Shown one piece after another: positions 36,892-45,541 of a stretch of 64,000 nt of DNA; position 1 is the first letter of the stretch, and every line of letters starts with the position of its first letter. Source of the stretch: Marinobacter sp. S6332 (GTDB lineage Bacteria > Pseudomonadota > Gammaproteobacteria > Pseudomonadales > Oleiphilaceae). A program made the position numbers and the translations under genes. The notes under the pieces are model-generated. The model ran no database searches. It had not been told where the DNA came from and saw nothing but the letters and a program-made list of their open reading frames with translations. The stretch lies in contig NZ_JALKAP010000003.1 of NCBI RefSeq assembly GCF_023016045.1, positions 1-64,000 on the forward strand, read 5' to 3'.

Positions 36892-37571
36892 CAAACCTCC
36901 CCCTTCGCATCCAAAAATGCAGCAGGTACCGATCTTGGCATCTGCGCATGCGGTAAAAGTTAAGCTGCAACAACGACAGCTTTTTCAATGTGAGCAGCCT
37001 TCGCTAAAGTCGGCTAGCCAAAGGCACCTTCTATTGTTCACAACGCTGTATTAACCAAACCTAATTCACCAAGCATAGAACAGCTTTTGCACTTTTACTG
37101 CCTGCCACCATGGCGTGGTCAGCTTGCCGCATCTGCGCCATCAATTCTCTTATGCTCAGACCAAAAACTCGTAGGATTTTTACTACATGCTCACTAAGAA
37201 AACGCATCAGAATGTGAAGCAACCTAGTAAAACACGAAAATATTTACGATTAGTTACGTAATAGTGCCTTTTTTAAGAGCACCAAACAACTAGACTCCGA
37301 CCAACGTCTTAGTCGCAAGAAAACTGCATTTTGTTACCGCGCTAAATGATCCAAACTTAATGCACCACTAGGCAGGCCAATATTTTCACTATAAATTTCA
37401 ATATCTTAACTAGAGCACCAAAAACACACCTCGGTTTCTTTCGTACTTTTTTAATTAGACCTGAAACTAAACAATTATTTATGTATACTCGCCTGCCCAT
37501 TTTTTGACCATCGGAGCGGCGTTAATAACACCCTCCTACCATTTCAGTCTTTCAACTACAGAGGGCGAACC
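36892..37571. other. Long A+T-rich divergent intergenic region (aceE / kamA-like)
   Basis: About 680 bases separate two divergent genes and are visibly A+T-richer than the surroundings, especially 37020-37480. It must contain both promoters. A possible -10 TATACT for the + strand gene is at 37484-37489. I looked for a PdhR-type palindrome and a lysine riboswitch and found neither. Short frames here have no coding character. Confidence 0.6.
37461..37489 (+). promoter_or_regulatory. Possible promoter of the KamA-like gene
   Basis: The -10 candidate TATACT (37484-37489), preceded by TATG, lies 17 nt after a weak -35 CTGAAA (37461-37466). This would give a leader of about 75 nt before the ATG at 37572. 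Only the -10 element is convincing. Confidence 0.35.
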
Positions 37572-38936
37572 ATGAACTCTATCGTCACCTTTCCGAACCG
37601 AATTCCCACCACCGAATTCGAGGAACGACGCTTCAAGGTTTATACAGACCGCCAGCTAGACAAAATCGAAATCATTCAGAACCTCCCCGAAGAGACTCTG
37701 TTCGAAATGAAGGTAGTAGCCAGCGTGCTGCCCTTTCGAGTGAACGAGTATGTAATCAATGAACTGATCAACTGGGACAAAGTGCCCAACGACCCCATTT
37801 ACCAGTTGGTTTTTCCACAAAAAGGTATGCTCAAGGACGAACACTTTGAGCGCATGGCCGAGATGCATCGAAACGGTGCCGAGAAAAAGGAGATTCAAGC
37901 CGTCGCCAAAGAGATCCGCGATGAACTGAACCCGCATCCGGCTGGCCAGATGGAAATGAACATGCCGGAACTGGAAGGCGAGGTGCTCGACGGCGTGCAG
38001 CACAAGTATCGCGAGACCGTGCTGTTCTTCCCGGCGCAGGGCCAGACCTGCCACTCTTATTGCACCTTCTGTTTCCGCTGGGCGCAGTTTGTTGGCGACA
38101 AAGACCTAAAAATGTCGAGCACCGAAGCAGATAAGCTACACGGCTACCTGCAGGAACACACCGAAGTAACCGACTTGCTGGTGACCGGTGGCGACCCCAT
38201 GGTAATGAAAACCAAGAGTCTGGCTCAGTATCTTGAACCCTTATTGCAGCCAGAGTTCGACCATATTCAAACCATTCGCATCGGCACCAAGGCCCTCACC
38301 TTCTGGCCATACCGCTTTGTAACCGACAAAGATGCCGATGAACTGATTGACCTGTTCGCCAAGCTAGTGGATGCAGGCAAACATATTGCGATTATGGCCC
38401 ACTATAACCACTGGCAAGAAATCACTACCGGTATTGCCGAAGAGGCCATACGCCGCATCCGGTCGACCGGCGCCGAAATCCGCGCACAAGGCCCATTGAT
38501 CAAACACGTGAACGACGATGCAGATGCCTGGGCCAAGCTTTGGAAGAAGGAAGTTCAGCTCGGCATCATCCCCTACTACATGTTTGTAGAGCGGGACACC
38601 GGCGCCAAGAACTACTTCGAAGTGCCCTTGGCAGAAGCCTTTAACATTTACCGCGAGGCGATGAAAAAAGTCAGCGGTCTGGCCCGCACTGCCCGCGGCC
38701 CAAGCATGAGCGCCGGCCCCGGCAAGGTAGAAGTTCAAGGCATTACCGAAGTGAATGGCGAGAAGGTGTTTGTGCTGCGATTTTTGCAAGGCCGCAATCC
38801 AGACTGGGTACAACGCCCATTCTTCGCCAAATACAGCGAAACAGCCACTTGGCTGCATGAGCTAGAGCCCGCCTTCGGGGAGGAGAAATTCTTCTTTGAG
38901 GATGAGTTTGAACAAATGAAAAAGGGCAATGGCTGA
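37572..38936 (+). CDS. KamA-family radical SAM protein (lysine 2,3-aminomutase-like)
   Basis: This 454-residue radical SAM enzyme has its [4Fe-4S] motif CxxxCxxC at Cys160, Cys164 and Cys167 (TCHSYCTFCFRWAQF), the SAM-binding VTGGDPMVM near residue 212, and a C-terminal SAGPGKVEVQGI segment. The last corresponds to the PLP-lysine region of lysine 2,3-aminomutase. The sequence just after the cysteines (FRWAQFVG) differs from the RRRFAG of true lysine enzymes, so the substrate may not be lysine. The ATG has AGAGGG 6-8 nt upstream. It is monocistronic with a strong terminator. No beta-lysine acetyltransferase gene is nearby. Confidence 0.85.
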   Translation: MNSIVTFPNRIPTTEFEERRFKVYTDRQLDKIEIIQNLPEETLFEMKVVASVLPFRVNEYVINELINWDKVPNDPIYQLVFPQKGMLKDEHFERMAEMHRNGAEKKEIQAVAKEIRDELNPHPAGQMEMNMPELEGEVLDGVQHKYRETVLFFPAQGQTCHSYCTFCFRWAQFVGDKDLKMSSTEADKLHGYLQEHTEVTDLLVTGGDPMVMKTKSLAQYLEPLLQPEFDHIQTIRIGTKALTFWPYRFVTDKDADELIDLFAKLVDAGKHIAIMAHYNHWQEITTGIAEEAIRRIRSTGAEIRAQGPLIKHVNDDADAWAKLWKKEVQLGIIPYYMFVERDTGAKNYFEVPLAEAFNIYREAMKKVSGLARTARGPSMSAGPGKVEVQGITEVNGEKVFVLRFLQGRNPDWVQRPFFAKYSETATWLHELEPAFGEEKFFFEDEFEQMKKGNG

Positions 38937-38951
38937 CGCCTAACTCTTTCA

Positions 38952-38990
38952 CCACTAAAAAAGCCGGGGGTTGCCCGGCTTTTTTAGTGG
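38952..38990. terminator. Strong bidirectional rho-independent terminator
   Basis: A perfect 17-bp stem (38952-38968 with 38974-38990) has a 5-nt loop, with a six-T run inside the stem on each strand. It lies between the convergent KamA-like and thioredoxin-family genes and serves both. Confidence 0.92.
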
Positions 38991-39017
38991 TCCTTAAACA
39001 ACCGTGTTCGCCCCCAA

Positions 39018-39881
39018 TCAATGCATCAGCGTATAAAGCTTGCGCCGATAGGTACGCACATCCGGGTTGTTATTACCCAGCTTTTCAAACAACTCTACCA
39101 AAGTGGTTTTAGCCACTTCGTCTTTGTATTTGCTATCGACTTGCATAAGTCGAATCAGCAACTCCATCGCTTCCGCATTTTTTTCCTGCAAGACGTTATG
39201 AAGCGCTAATAAGTGCAAAGCATTAGGATCCTTCGGGTCCTGCTCCAGCGCCATTTCTAAGTCCTTCACCGGGGGAAGCTCTGCAGACTGTTTCAAGAAC
39301 TTGATTCTGGCAGCCAGCTGTTTTGCTTGATGTTGCAATTTCTCCTCCGGCGGCAGGCTTTCGAGCACCTGCTCAGCGGTTTCGATATCGCCGTTTTCAG
39401 CTTTCAGCTGGGCAAGATCGATCAGCACTTTCAGGTTCTCAGGGTCTTTCTGGTTCATGTCCGAGAGAATTTCCAGCGCACCGTCGATATCACCCTCATC
39501 CCAAATGCGATGTGCTTTTTCGTAAGGGTCTTCCTCCGGTAGTTGCACATGCTTCTCCAATACCTTGCGGATTTCGCTCTCAGGCAAGGCGCCGTTAAAG
39601 CCATCTACCGCTTGGCCATCCTTCACCAAAATAACGGTCGGCAAGCTGCGAACGCCTAGACTGGAAGTCAGCTGCTCCTGCTCATCCGCATTGACCTTCG
39701 CAAGGCGGAACGCACCCTGGTATTCGTTCGCCAGTTTTTCCAGCAAGGGCATAAGCTGTTTGCAGGGCGCACACCATTCCGCCCACACATCGACAAGCAC
39801 GGGCGCGGATGACGAGGCGTCCATCACCTCCTGCTGGAAGTTTTCCATGGTGGCTTCGAAAATATGGGGAGAGCTGCTCAT
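39018..39881 (-). CDS. CnoX/YbbN-type thioredoxin-TPR protein
   Basis: This 287-residue protein has an N-terminal thioredoxin domain with active site WAEWCAPCKQL (near residues 33-43) followed by tetratricopeptide-like helices (about 120-287). The family (YbbN/CnoX) protects proteins from oxidative damage and hands them to GroEL. Unlike E. coli CnoX, which has SQHC, this one keeps both cysteines (CAPC), so redox activity is likely. The ATG at 39881 is preferred, with AGG 8 nt upstream; a GTG three codons earlier (39890) is possible. It is divergent from the lon-like gene and convergent with the radical SAM gene. Confidence 0.9.
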   Translation of the reverse strand: MSSSPHIFEATMENFQQEVMDASSSAPVLVDVWAEWCAPCKQLMPLLEKLANEYQGAFRLAKVNADEQEQLTSSLGVRSLPTVILVKDGQAVDGFNGALPESEIRKVLEKHVQLPEEDPYEKAHRIWDEGDIDGALEILSDMNQKDPENLKVLIDLAQLKAENGDIETAEQVLESLPPEEKLQHQAKQLAARIKFLKQSAELPPVKDLEMALEQDPKDPNALHLLALHNVLQEKNAEAMELLIRLMQVDSKYKDEVAKTTLVELFEKLGNNNPDVRTYRRKLYTLMH

Positions 39882-40045
39882 GTTGGGCACCTGAAATGTT
39901 CGTAATTGGTTGAAGCGTAGATGGGGTCCTAGCTCTGGAATTCAAGAGTGCCTATCCAGAGCTTTAGTACCCCCAGCGCTTGAAAATATAACTTTAGGCT
40001 CTAGGTAGTGGTGAGACACTCCTCCTATCAGGAAGCAGATACGGC

Positions 40046-42496
40046 ATGAATCACGACAACGGCAACGACTCGCTGGAAGAGTTCGAGGAAGACATCACCG
40101 AATACATTGGCAAAAACGAACATAGCAAAGAGCTGGCCCTACCGGAGCAGGCTCGACCCAAGCAAATGTATGTGTTGCCCGTTTCAAACCGGCCATTCTT
40201 CCCGGCACAGGTGCAGCCTGTTGTGGTCAACCAGAACCCATGGCAGGAAACGCTCAAACGCGTTGGCGAGACTGACCACAAGATGCTCGGCATCTGTTTT
40301 GTCGATGACCACAAACCCGGCCAGAGCATCCCCGAGAGCGATGAATTGGCAGCCGTAGGCTGTGCGGTGAGGGTACACCATGCCCAAAATAAAGACGGCA
40401 ATGTCCAGTTTATTGCCCAAGGCCTGCAGCGTTTTCGTATTGTGCAATGGCTGCGCCGAAAGCCACCCTATTTGGTCGAAGTGGAGTACCCGCAGGAGCC
40501 TGAAGAAGACGCAGATGAAACCAAGGCTTATACACTCGCCATTATCAGCGCCATAAAAGAGCTGTTGCGCACCAACCCCCTGTATGGCGAGGAGGTTAAG
40601 CAATACCTTTCACGCTTCGGCCCGGAAGATAGCTCCCCGCTGACGGATTTCGGTGCCTCGATGACCAGCGCCCCCGGCCCAGAACTGCAAGGTGTTCTGG
40701 ATACTGTGCCCCTGCTCCGCCGCATGGAAAAGGTGCTGTTGTTGATGCGCAAAGAGCTTGAAGTAGCGCGACTGCAATCCGAGATCAGCGAAGAGGTGAA
40801 CGAGAAAGTACAGAAGCATCAACGCGACTTCTTCCTAAAAGAACAACTCAAGGTTATTCAGCGCGAACTCGGCATGTCGAAAGACGATAAAACGGCGGAT
40901 GCTGAGCGCTTTGAAGCGCGCATGGCGGAACTGAGCCCACCCGAGGCCGTACAGGAACGATTTGACGAAGAACTGCAAAAATTACAGATTCTTGAGCAGG
41001 GCTCGCCCGAATACGGCGTTACCCGCAACTATCTTGATTGGATTACACAGGTGCCTTGGGGCCAGCACTCAGAGGACCAGTTTGATCTGGCAAAAGCCCG
41101 CAGCATTCTAAACCGCGACCACGATGGCCTTGATGATGTGAAAAATCGCATCATTGAGTTTCTCGCGGAAGGTACTTTCAAAGGCGAAGTTAGTGGCTCG
41201 ATCTTGCTTTTGGTGGGCCCGCCGGGCGTGGGTAAAACCTCCATTGGCCACTCAGTTGCGGACGCATTAGGGCGGAAGTTCTATCGCTTTAGTGTTGGCG
41301 GTATGCGTGACGAGGCGGAAATTAAAGGCCACAGGCGCACCTACATCGGCGCCATGCCGGGCAAGTTCGTGCAGGCCCTTAAGGATACCAAGGTGGCAAA
41401 CCCGGTGATCATGCTGGACGAGATTGACAAGATCGGCGCCTCCTATCAGGGCGATCCAGCCTCTGCACTTTTGGAAACTCTGGATCCGGAGCAGAACAAA
41501 GAGTTTCTGGATCACTATCTCGATGTGCGCATGGATTTGTCCAAGGTGCTGTTCATTTGCACGGCCAACCAGCTCGACACCATTCCCCGCCCACTGTTGG
41601 ACCGAATGGATGTTATCCGCCTGTCGGGCTATATCGGTGAGGAAAAGCTGGCCATTGCAAAGCACCATCTATTGCCACGCCTATTGAAACGAGCCGGACT
41701 ACTTAAAAAGCAGTTCAATATTACCGATGCCGCTATTCGCCAGATTATCGAAGGCTATGCCCGGGAAGCCGGTGTGCGCAATCTGGAAAAGATGCTTCAT
41801 AAGGTCATGCGCAAAGGCATTGTAAAACTGCTGGAATCCCCAGACGAGCCAGTAAAAGTGGGCGTATCTGACTTGCAGGAATATCTGGGCCAACCAGCAT
41901 TCCGCAAAGAAAAGTCTCTCAAAGGCGTGGGGGTAGTAACCGGACTTGCATGGACATCTATGGGCGGTGCGACCCTGAGTATAGAGGCCTCACGCATCCA
42001 CTCAAGCCAACGCGGCTTCAAACTAACCGGCCAGCTTGGTGATGTGATGAAAGAGTCGGCAGAGATTGCGCACAGCTATGTTTCCTCAAACCTGAAACGG
42101 TTCAAGGGCGACCCCGGATTTTTCGACAAATCGTTTGTGCACCTCCATGTGCCGGAAGGCGCAACTCCAAAAGACGGCCCTAGCGCTGGCGTTACCATGG
42201 CAACCGCACTGCTCTCAATTGCTCGTCGAGAGGCGCCTCAGCAGAATACCGCGATGACCGGAGAGCTAACCCTTACAGGGCAAGTACTACCAGTGGGAGG
42301 TATACGGGAAAAGGTCATTGCAGCCCGCAGGCAAAAAATCAGCAACCTGATTCTGCCGGAAGCAAACCGCGGGGACTATGAAGAGCTGCCAGATTACCTC
42401 AAAGAAGGTCTTACAGTTAACTTCGCCCGGCATTATAACGATGTGTTTCAAGTGTGCTTCGGCAACAAACCCAAAACTGGATCGTCTGTGCACTAA
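40046..42496 (+). CDS. Lon-family ATP-dependent protease (second-type, AsrA-like)
   Basis: This 816-residue protein has the LonA order: N-terminal substrate-binding domain (about 40-240), coiled linker, AAA+ module and C-terminal protease. Walker A is VGPPGVGKTS (near residue 394), Walker B VIMLDEIDKIG, and the catalytic Ser lies in PKDGPSAGVTMA near 715. The catalytic Lys lies in GGIREKVIAARR near 755. The N-terminus (YVLPVSNRPFFPAQVQPVVV) is unlike canonical Lon (which begins LPVLPLRDVVV). It therefore looks like the additional Lon-like proteases of Pseudomonas and relatives, such as AsrA. Canonical lon would be elsewhere. AGGA precedes the ATG. Confidence 0.88.
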   Translation: MNHDNGNDSLEEFEEDITEYIGKNEHSKELALPEQARPKQMYVLPVSNRPFFPAQVQPVVVNQNPWQETLKRVGETDHKMLGICFVDDHKPGQSIPESDELAAVGCAVRVHHAQNKDGNVQFIAQGLQRFRIVQWLRRKPPYLVEVEYPQEPEEDADETKAYTLAIISAIKELLRTNPLYGEEVKQYLSRFGPEDSSPLTDFGASMTSAPGPELQGVLDTVPLLRRMEKVLLLMRKELEVARLQSEISEEVNEKVQKHQRDFFLKEQLKVIQRELGMSKDDKTADAERFEARMAELSPPEAVQERFDEELQKLQILEQGSPEYGVTRNYLDWITQVPWGQHSEDQFDLAKARSILNRDHDGLDDVKNRIIEFLAEGTFKGEVSGSILLLVGPPGVGKTSIGHSVADALGRKFYRFSVGGMRDEAEIKGHRRTYIGAMPGKFVQALKDTKVANPVIMLDEIDKIGASYQGDPASALLETLDPEQNKEFLDHYLDVRMDLSKVLFICTANQLDTIPRPLLDRMDVIRLSGYIGEEKLAIAKHHLLPRLLKRAGLLKKQFNITDAAIRQIIEGYAREAGVRNLEKMLHKVMRKGIVKLLESPDEPVKVGVSDLQEYLGQPAFRKEKSLKGVGVVTGLAWTSMGGATLSIEASRIHSSQRGFKLTGQLGDVMKESAEIAHSYVSSNLKRFKGDPGFFDKSFVHLHVPEGATPKDGPSAGVTMATALLSIARREAPQQNTAMTGELTLTGQVLPVGGIREKVIAARRQKISNLILPEANRGDYEELPDYLKEGLTVNFARHYNDVFQVCFGNKPKTGSSVH

Positions 42497-42515
42497 AACG
42501 GAGGAAAGAAAAGGC

Positions 42516-43010
42516 TCAGGCCTTTTCTTTCCAGCCGTCGTCCTTCAAAACCGGCCCTACATCCAGAACGGGTGAAGCATCAATATCGTCAGCGTCCATC
42601 ATATTGGCGACACGCTGAAGCGAGGCTAGAATCATGTTCTGCTCCCACTCGTGGAGGCTTTGGAACTTCTTGATAAAGTCTTCTTGTAGGGGGTTCGGCG
42701 CACGGGAAAGAATGTCTGCACCGCTCTCGGTTAGGTGCGCATGAACCTTGCGCTTGTCTTGCGTGCTGCGAACACGGTAAACCAGCTGCCGGTGCTCAAG
42801 ACGGTCGAGAATAGTGGTCACAGTGGCCTGACTTAAACTTACTTTGTCAGCGATGGTGCCGATAGTAACTTCGCCCAACTCCCGGATTGTTCGCATAATC
42901 AAAAGCTGCGGACCGGTAAGACCGGCATTTTTGCTAAGACGCTTGGAATGAAGATCTGTTGCCCGGATAACACGCCGAAGCGCGACCAGAACATGCTCAT
43001 AATTGTTCAC
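42516..43010 (-). CDS. MarR family transcriptional regulator
   Basis: This 164-residue winged-helix protein has GEVTIGTIADKVSLSQATVT near residues 47-66 as the recognition region and RSTQDKRKVHAHLTESGADI as the wing (the MarR DxR motif appears as DKRK). Translation starts with GTG at 43010, with GGAG 11-14 nt upstream. It is convergent with the lon-like gene (19 nt between stops) and divergent from the branched-chain amino acid binding-protein gene, which it could regulate. The ligand and targets are unknown. Confidence 0.87.
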   Translation of the reverse strand: MNNYEHVLVALRRVIRATDLHSKRLSKNAGLTGPQLLIMRTIRELGEVTIGTIADKVSLSQATVTTILDRLEHRQLVYRVRSTQDKRKVHAHLTESGADILSRAPNPLQEDFIKKFQSLHEWEQNMILASLQRVANMMDADDIDASPVLDVGPVLKDDGWKEKA

Positions 43011-43345
43011 TGTACGACTACTCCAATAGGGTCACCGCCCCGTATTTACACCTCTAACTATTAGAGGTCTTCGCACCCGCGAATGCAAGCAGATGCGAAT
43101 AGCGGTATTCCCTAGTAGCGAATCACTCAGGTTACATTTTTCCGTTCTGACTCTTGAACAGTTGCACGCCAACAAAAGCTTCCGCACACTAACCCCCATA
43201 GATCATCCCGACATCTGCGACGGTTGTGTCGACAATGTTAAATGATCAAAGAAACCTCGGGCTAGCTTGACAAGGCTGGATGTGTAGTGTTTGTTTAGCT
43301 TTCTGAGAACATAAGAATAACCCTGAACCTAACAGGACAGACTCA
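43011..43345. other. Divergent intergenic region, MarR gene / livK
   Basis: These 335 bases contain no supported gene. A good -35 TTGACA at 43267-43272 followed 17 nt later by a poor -10 (tttgtt) is the likely livK promoter area. The short palindrome ctaactattag near 43056, close to the MarR gene start, could be an operator but is too short to call. Confidence 0.5.
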
Positions 43346-44458
43346 ATGACAACTTCACTGAAAAAAATCGTAACCGCCATCAGCACCTCTGTCGCCCTTA
43401 TGGGTGCCGGCCACGCCGCAGCGGATATCCAGATTGGTATTGCAGGCCCAATGACTGGCCCCGTTGCCCAGTATGGTGACATGCAGTTCTCCGGCGCGCG
43501 CATGGCTATCCAGCAGATCAACGCTAATGGCGGCGTGATGGGCGAAAAGCTCGTCGCAGTTGAATACGACGATGTGTGCGATCCCAAGCAAGCCGTTACT
43601 GTGGCAAACCGCCTGGTAAACGATGGCGTTCAATATGTCATAGGCCATCTTTGCTCAAGCTCTACCCAGCCCGCGTCCGATATTTATGAGGACGAAGGCA
43701 TTCTGATGGTTACGCCTGCATCTACCAGCCCTGAAATCACAGAGCGTGGGTATGAGCTGGTTTTCCGCACCATTGGCCTAGATAGCATGCAAGGGCCCGT
43801 GGCTGGTAACTACATTGCGAGCCAAAACCCTAAACGAGTTGCAGTTGTCCACGACAAACAGCAGTACGGCGAAGGTATCGCCACCGCAGTGCGCGACACG
43901 CTAAAAGACAAAGGCGTTGAAATTGCCATGTTTGAAGGTGTTACTGCTGGCGACAAGGATTTTTCCTCGCTAGTCACCAAGCTCAAGCAAGCCGATGTGG
44001 ATTACGTGTATTTTGGCGGCTATCACCCAGAGCTAGGGCTAATTCTTCGCCAAGCACGTCAAGCAGACCTTGATGCGAAGTTCATGGGCCCTGAAGGTGT
44101 TGGCAACAAAGATATCAACACCATTGCTGGTGAAGCATCTGAAGGCCTGCTGGTAACTTTGCCACCAAGCTTTGACCAAAAAGCTGAAAACAAGAGTCTG
44201 GTTAAAGCCTTTGAAGACAAAGGCGAAGATCCTTCCGGACCGTTCGTACTGACCTCCTATGCTGCAGTTCAGCTGGTTGCCCAAGGTATTGAAGCCGCGG
44301 ATTCCAAAGACCCGTTCGACGTTGCTGCAGCCCTCCGCAGCGGCAGCTTTGAAACGCCTATCGGCAATGTGCAATATGACAAGGCTGGCGACATGAAGTC
44401 ATTTGAGTTTGTTGTGTACGAATGGCATTCAGATGGCAGCAAAACTCCGGTAAACTAA
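43346..44458 (+). CDS. livK: Branched-chain amino acid ABC transporter substrate-binding protein
   Basis: This 370-residue family-4 periplasmic binding protein (LivK/LivJ/BraC) has a cleaved signal peptide (residues 1-27). The mature start is IQIGIAGPMTGPVAQYGDMQ (near residues 29-48). The two-cysteine loop pair is present (YDDVCDPKQA and GHLCSSSTQPA), as in LIV proteins. It is the first gene of a complete import operon (livK-H-M-G-F). AGGAC lies about 8 nt before the ATG. A hairpin terminator after the gene would make its product more abundant than the membrane components. Confidence 0.95.
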   Translation: MTTSLKKIVTAISTSVALMGAGHAAADIQIGIAGPMTGPVAQYGDMQFSGARMAIQQINANGGVMGEKLVAVEYDDVCDPKQAVTVANRLVNDGVQYVIGHLCSSSTQPASDIYEDEGILMVTPASTSPEITERGYELVFRTIGLDSMQGPVAGNYIASQNPKRVAVVHDKQQYGEGIATAVRDTLKDKGVEIAMFEGVTAGDKDFSSLVTKLKQADVDYVYFGGYHPELGLILRQARQADLDAKFMGPEGVGNKDINTIAGEASEGLLVTLPPSFDQKAENKSLVKAFEDKGEDPSGPFVLTSYAAVQLVAQGIEAADSKDPFDVAAALRSGSFETPIGNVQYDKAGDMKSFEFVVYEWHSDGSKTPVN

Positions 44459-44489
44459 GCCAATCGTTAATAAACGGTAATCATGAGAG

Positions 44490-44525
44490 CACCTTCTCAC
44501 CGCGATCCGGGAGAAGGTGTTTTTC
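44490..44525 (+). terminator. Intrinsic terminator/attenuator between livK and livH
   Basis: CACCTTCTC (44490-44498) pairs with GAGAAGGTG (44511-44519), followed directly by TTTTT. It lies in the 159-bp gap between the binding protein and permease genes. Partial read-through would set the usual excess of binding protein. Confidence 0.78.
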
Positions 44526-44617
44526 TAGGCCCCTGCTGAGTCTGTCACTCGTTCTTCACAGTTATCCTGTGTTTGGCGTTTGCAGAGGAGGGGGCAGGCC
44601 TCCGGAGTCAAACAATA

Positions 44618-45541
44618 ATGCAAGACCTCCTATACTTTTCTCAACAGCTCATTAATGGGCTTACGATCGGGAGCGCTTATGCCCTGATCGCCATCGGTTA
44701 TACGATGGTTTATGGCATCATTGGCATGATCAACTTTGCCCATGGTGAAATCTATATGATTGGCGCATACACTGCGCTTATCGCTATTACCGGCCTGACT
44801 GCCCTTGGTCTTGCCTGGCTACCCTTGATTCTGATTGTTGCGCTGTTGTGCGCCATGATCGTATCCAGCTCTATGGGCTGGGCCGTGGAACGTGTTGCCT
44901 ATCGCCCTGTGCGTGGCAGGCATCGTCTGATTCCACTGATTTCCGCAATCGGTATGTCTATCTTCTTACAGAACTATGTTCACTTGGCTCAGGGCTCCCG
45001 CAACATCGGTTTTCCTGCGTTAATTGAAGGTGGTTTCAACTTTAGCGCTGATGGCACGTTCGAAATGTCTCTGTCTTACATGCAGATCACGATTTTCGTG
45101 ACCACATTGGTTTGTATGACTGCGCTTTCGCTATTCATCTCGCGCTCCCGCACAGGCCGCGCCTGCCGAGCGGTCTCACAAGATCTTGGCATGGCCAGCC
45201 TGTTAGGCATCGATACCAACCGCATTATCTCTGCAACCTTTATCATCGGGGCATCACTGGCGGCGGTTGCAGGCCTGCTTCTTGGTATGTACTACGGCTC
45301 AATCGACCCTCTGTTCGGCTTTATCGCAGGTCTCAAAGCCTTCACGGCAGCTGTGCTCGGCGGCATCGGCAGCATCCCTGGCGCCATGCTCGGCGGCTTG
45401 ATTCTCGGCGTCTCCGAAAGCATGACGTCGGGTTATCTCAGCGGTGAGTATAAAGATGTCGTGTCCTTCGGCTTGCTGATCCTCATTCTGCTATTCAAAC
45501 CCACGGGCCTGCTTGGCAAACCGGAGGTTGAGAAGATCTGA
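44618..45541 (+). CDS. livH: Branched-chain amino acid ABC transporter permease LivH
   Basis: This 307-residue inner-membrane permease has about eight hydrophobic helices. The N-terminal motif [20 protein letters not shown] and [20 protein letters not shown] are diagnostic for LivH/BraD. The start at 44618 fits the family; an upstream in-frame ATG at 44573 would add 15 non-conserved residues. CGGAG lies about 12-16 nt upstream. The stop shares its A with the livM start (TGATG). Confidence 0.94.
   Translation: MQDLLYFSQQLINGLTIGSAYALIAIGYTMVYGIIGMINFAHGEIYMIGAYTALIAITGLTALGLAWLPLILIVALLCAMIVSSSMGWAVERVAYRPVRGRHRLIPLISAIGMSIFLQNYVHLAQGSRNIGFPALIEGGFNFSADGTFEMSLSYMQITIFVTTLVCMTALSLFISRSRTGRACRAVSQDLGMASLLGIDTNRIISATFIIGASLAAVAGLLLGMYYGSIDPLFGFIAGLKAFTAAVLGGIGSIPGAMLGGLILGVSESMTSGYLSGEYKDVVSFGLLILILLFKPTGLLGKPEVEKI

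Noticed and set aside
36960..37080. PdhR-type operator before aceE
   Set aside because: The nearest sequence (accaaacctaatt) lacks the symmetric TTGGT-N3-ACCAA pattern.
37440..37571. Lysine riboswitch upstream of the KamA-like gene
   Set aside because: The leader is only about 80 nt after the candidate promoter and lacks the conserved junction elements.
39960..40045. Heat-shock (sigma-32) promoter before the Lon-like gene
   Set aside because: CTTGAA is present near 39989, but no CCCCAT-type -10 element follows at the right spacing.
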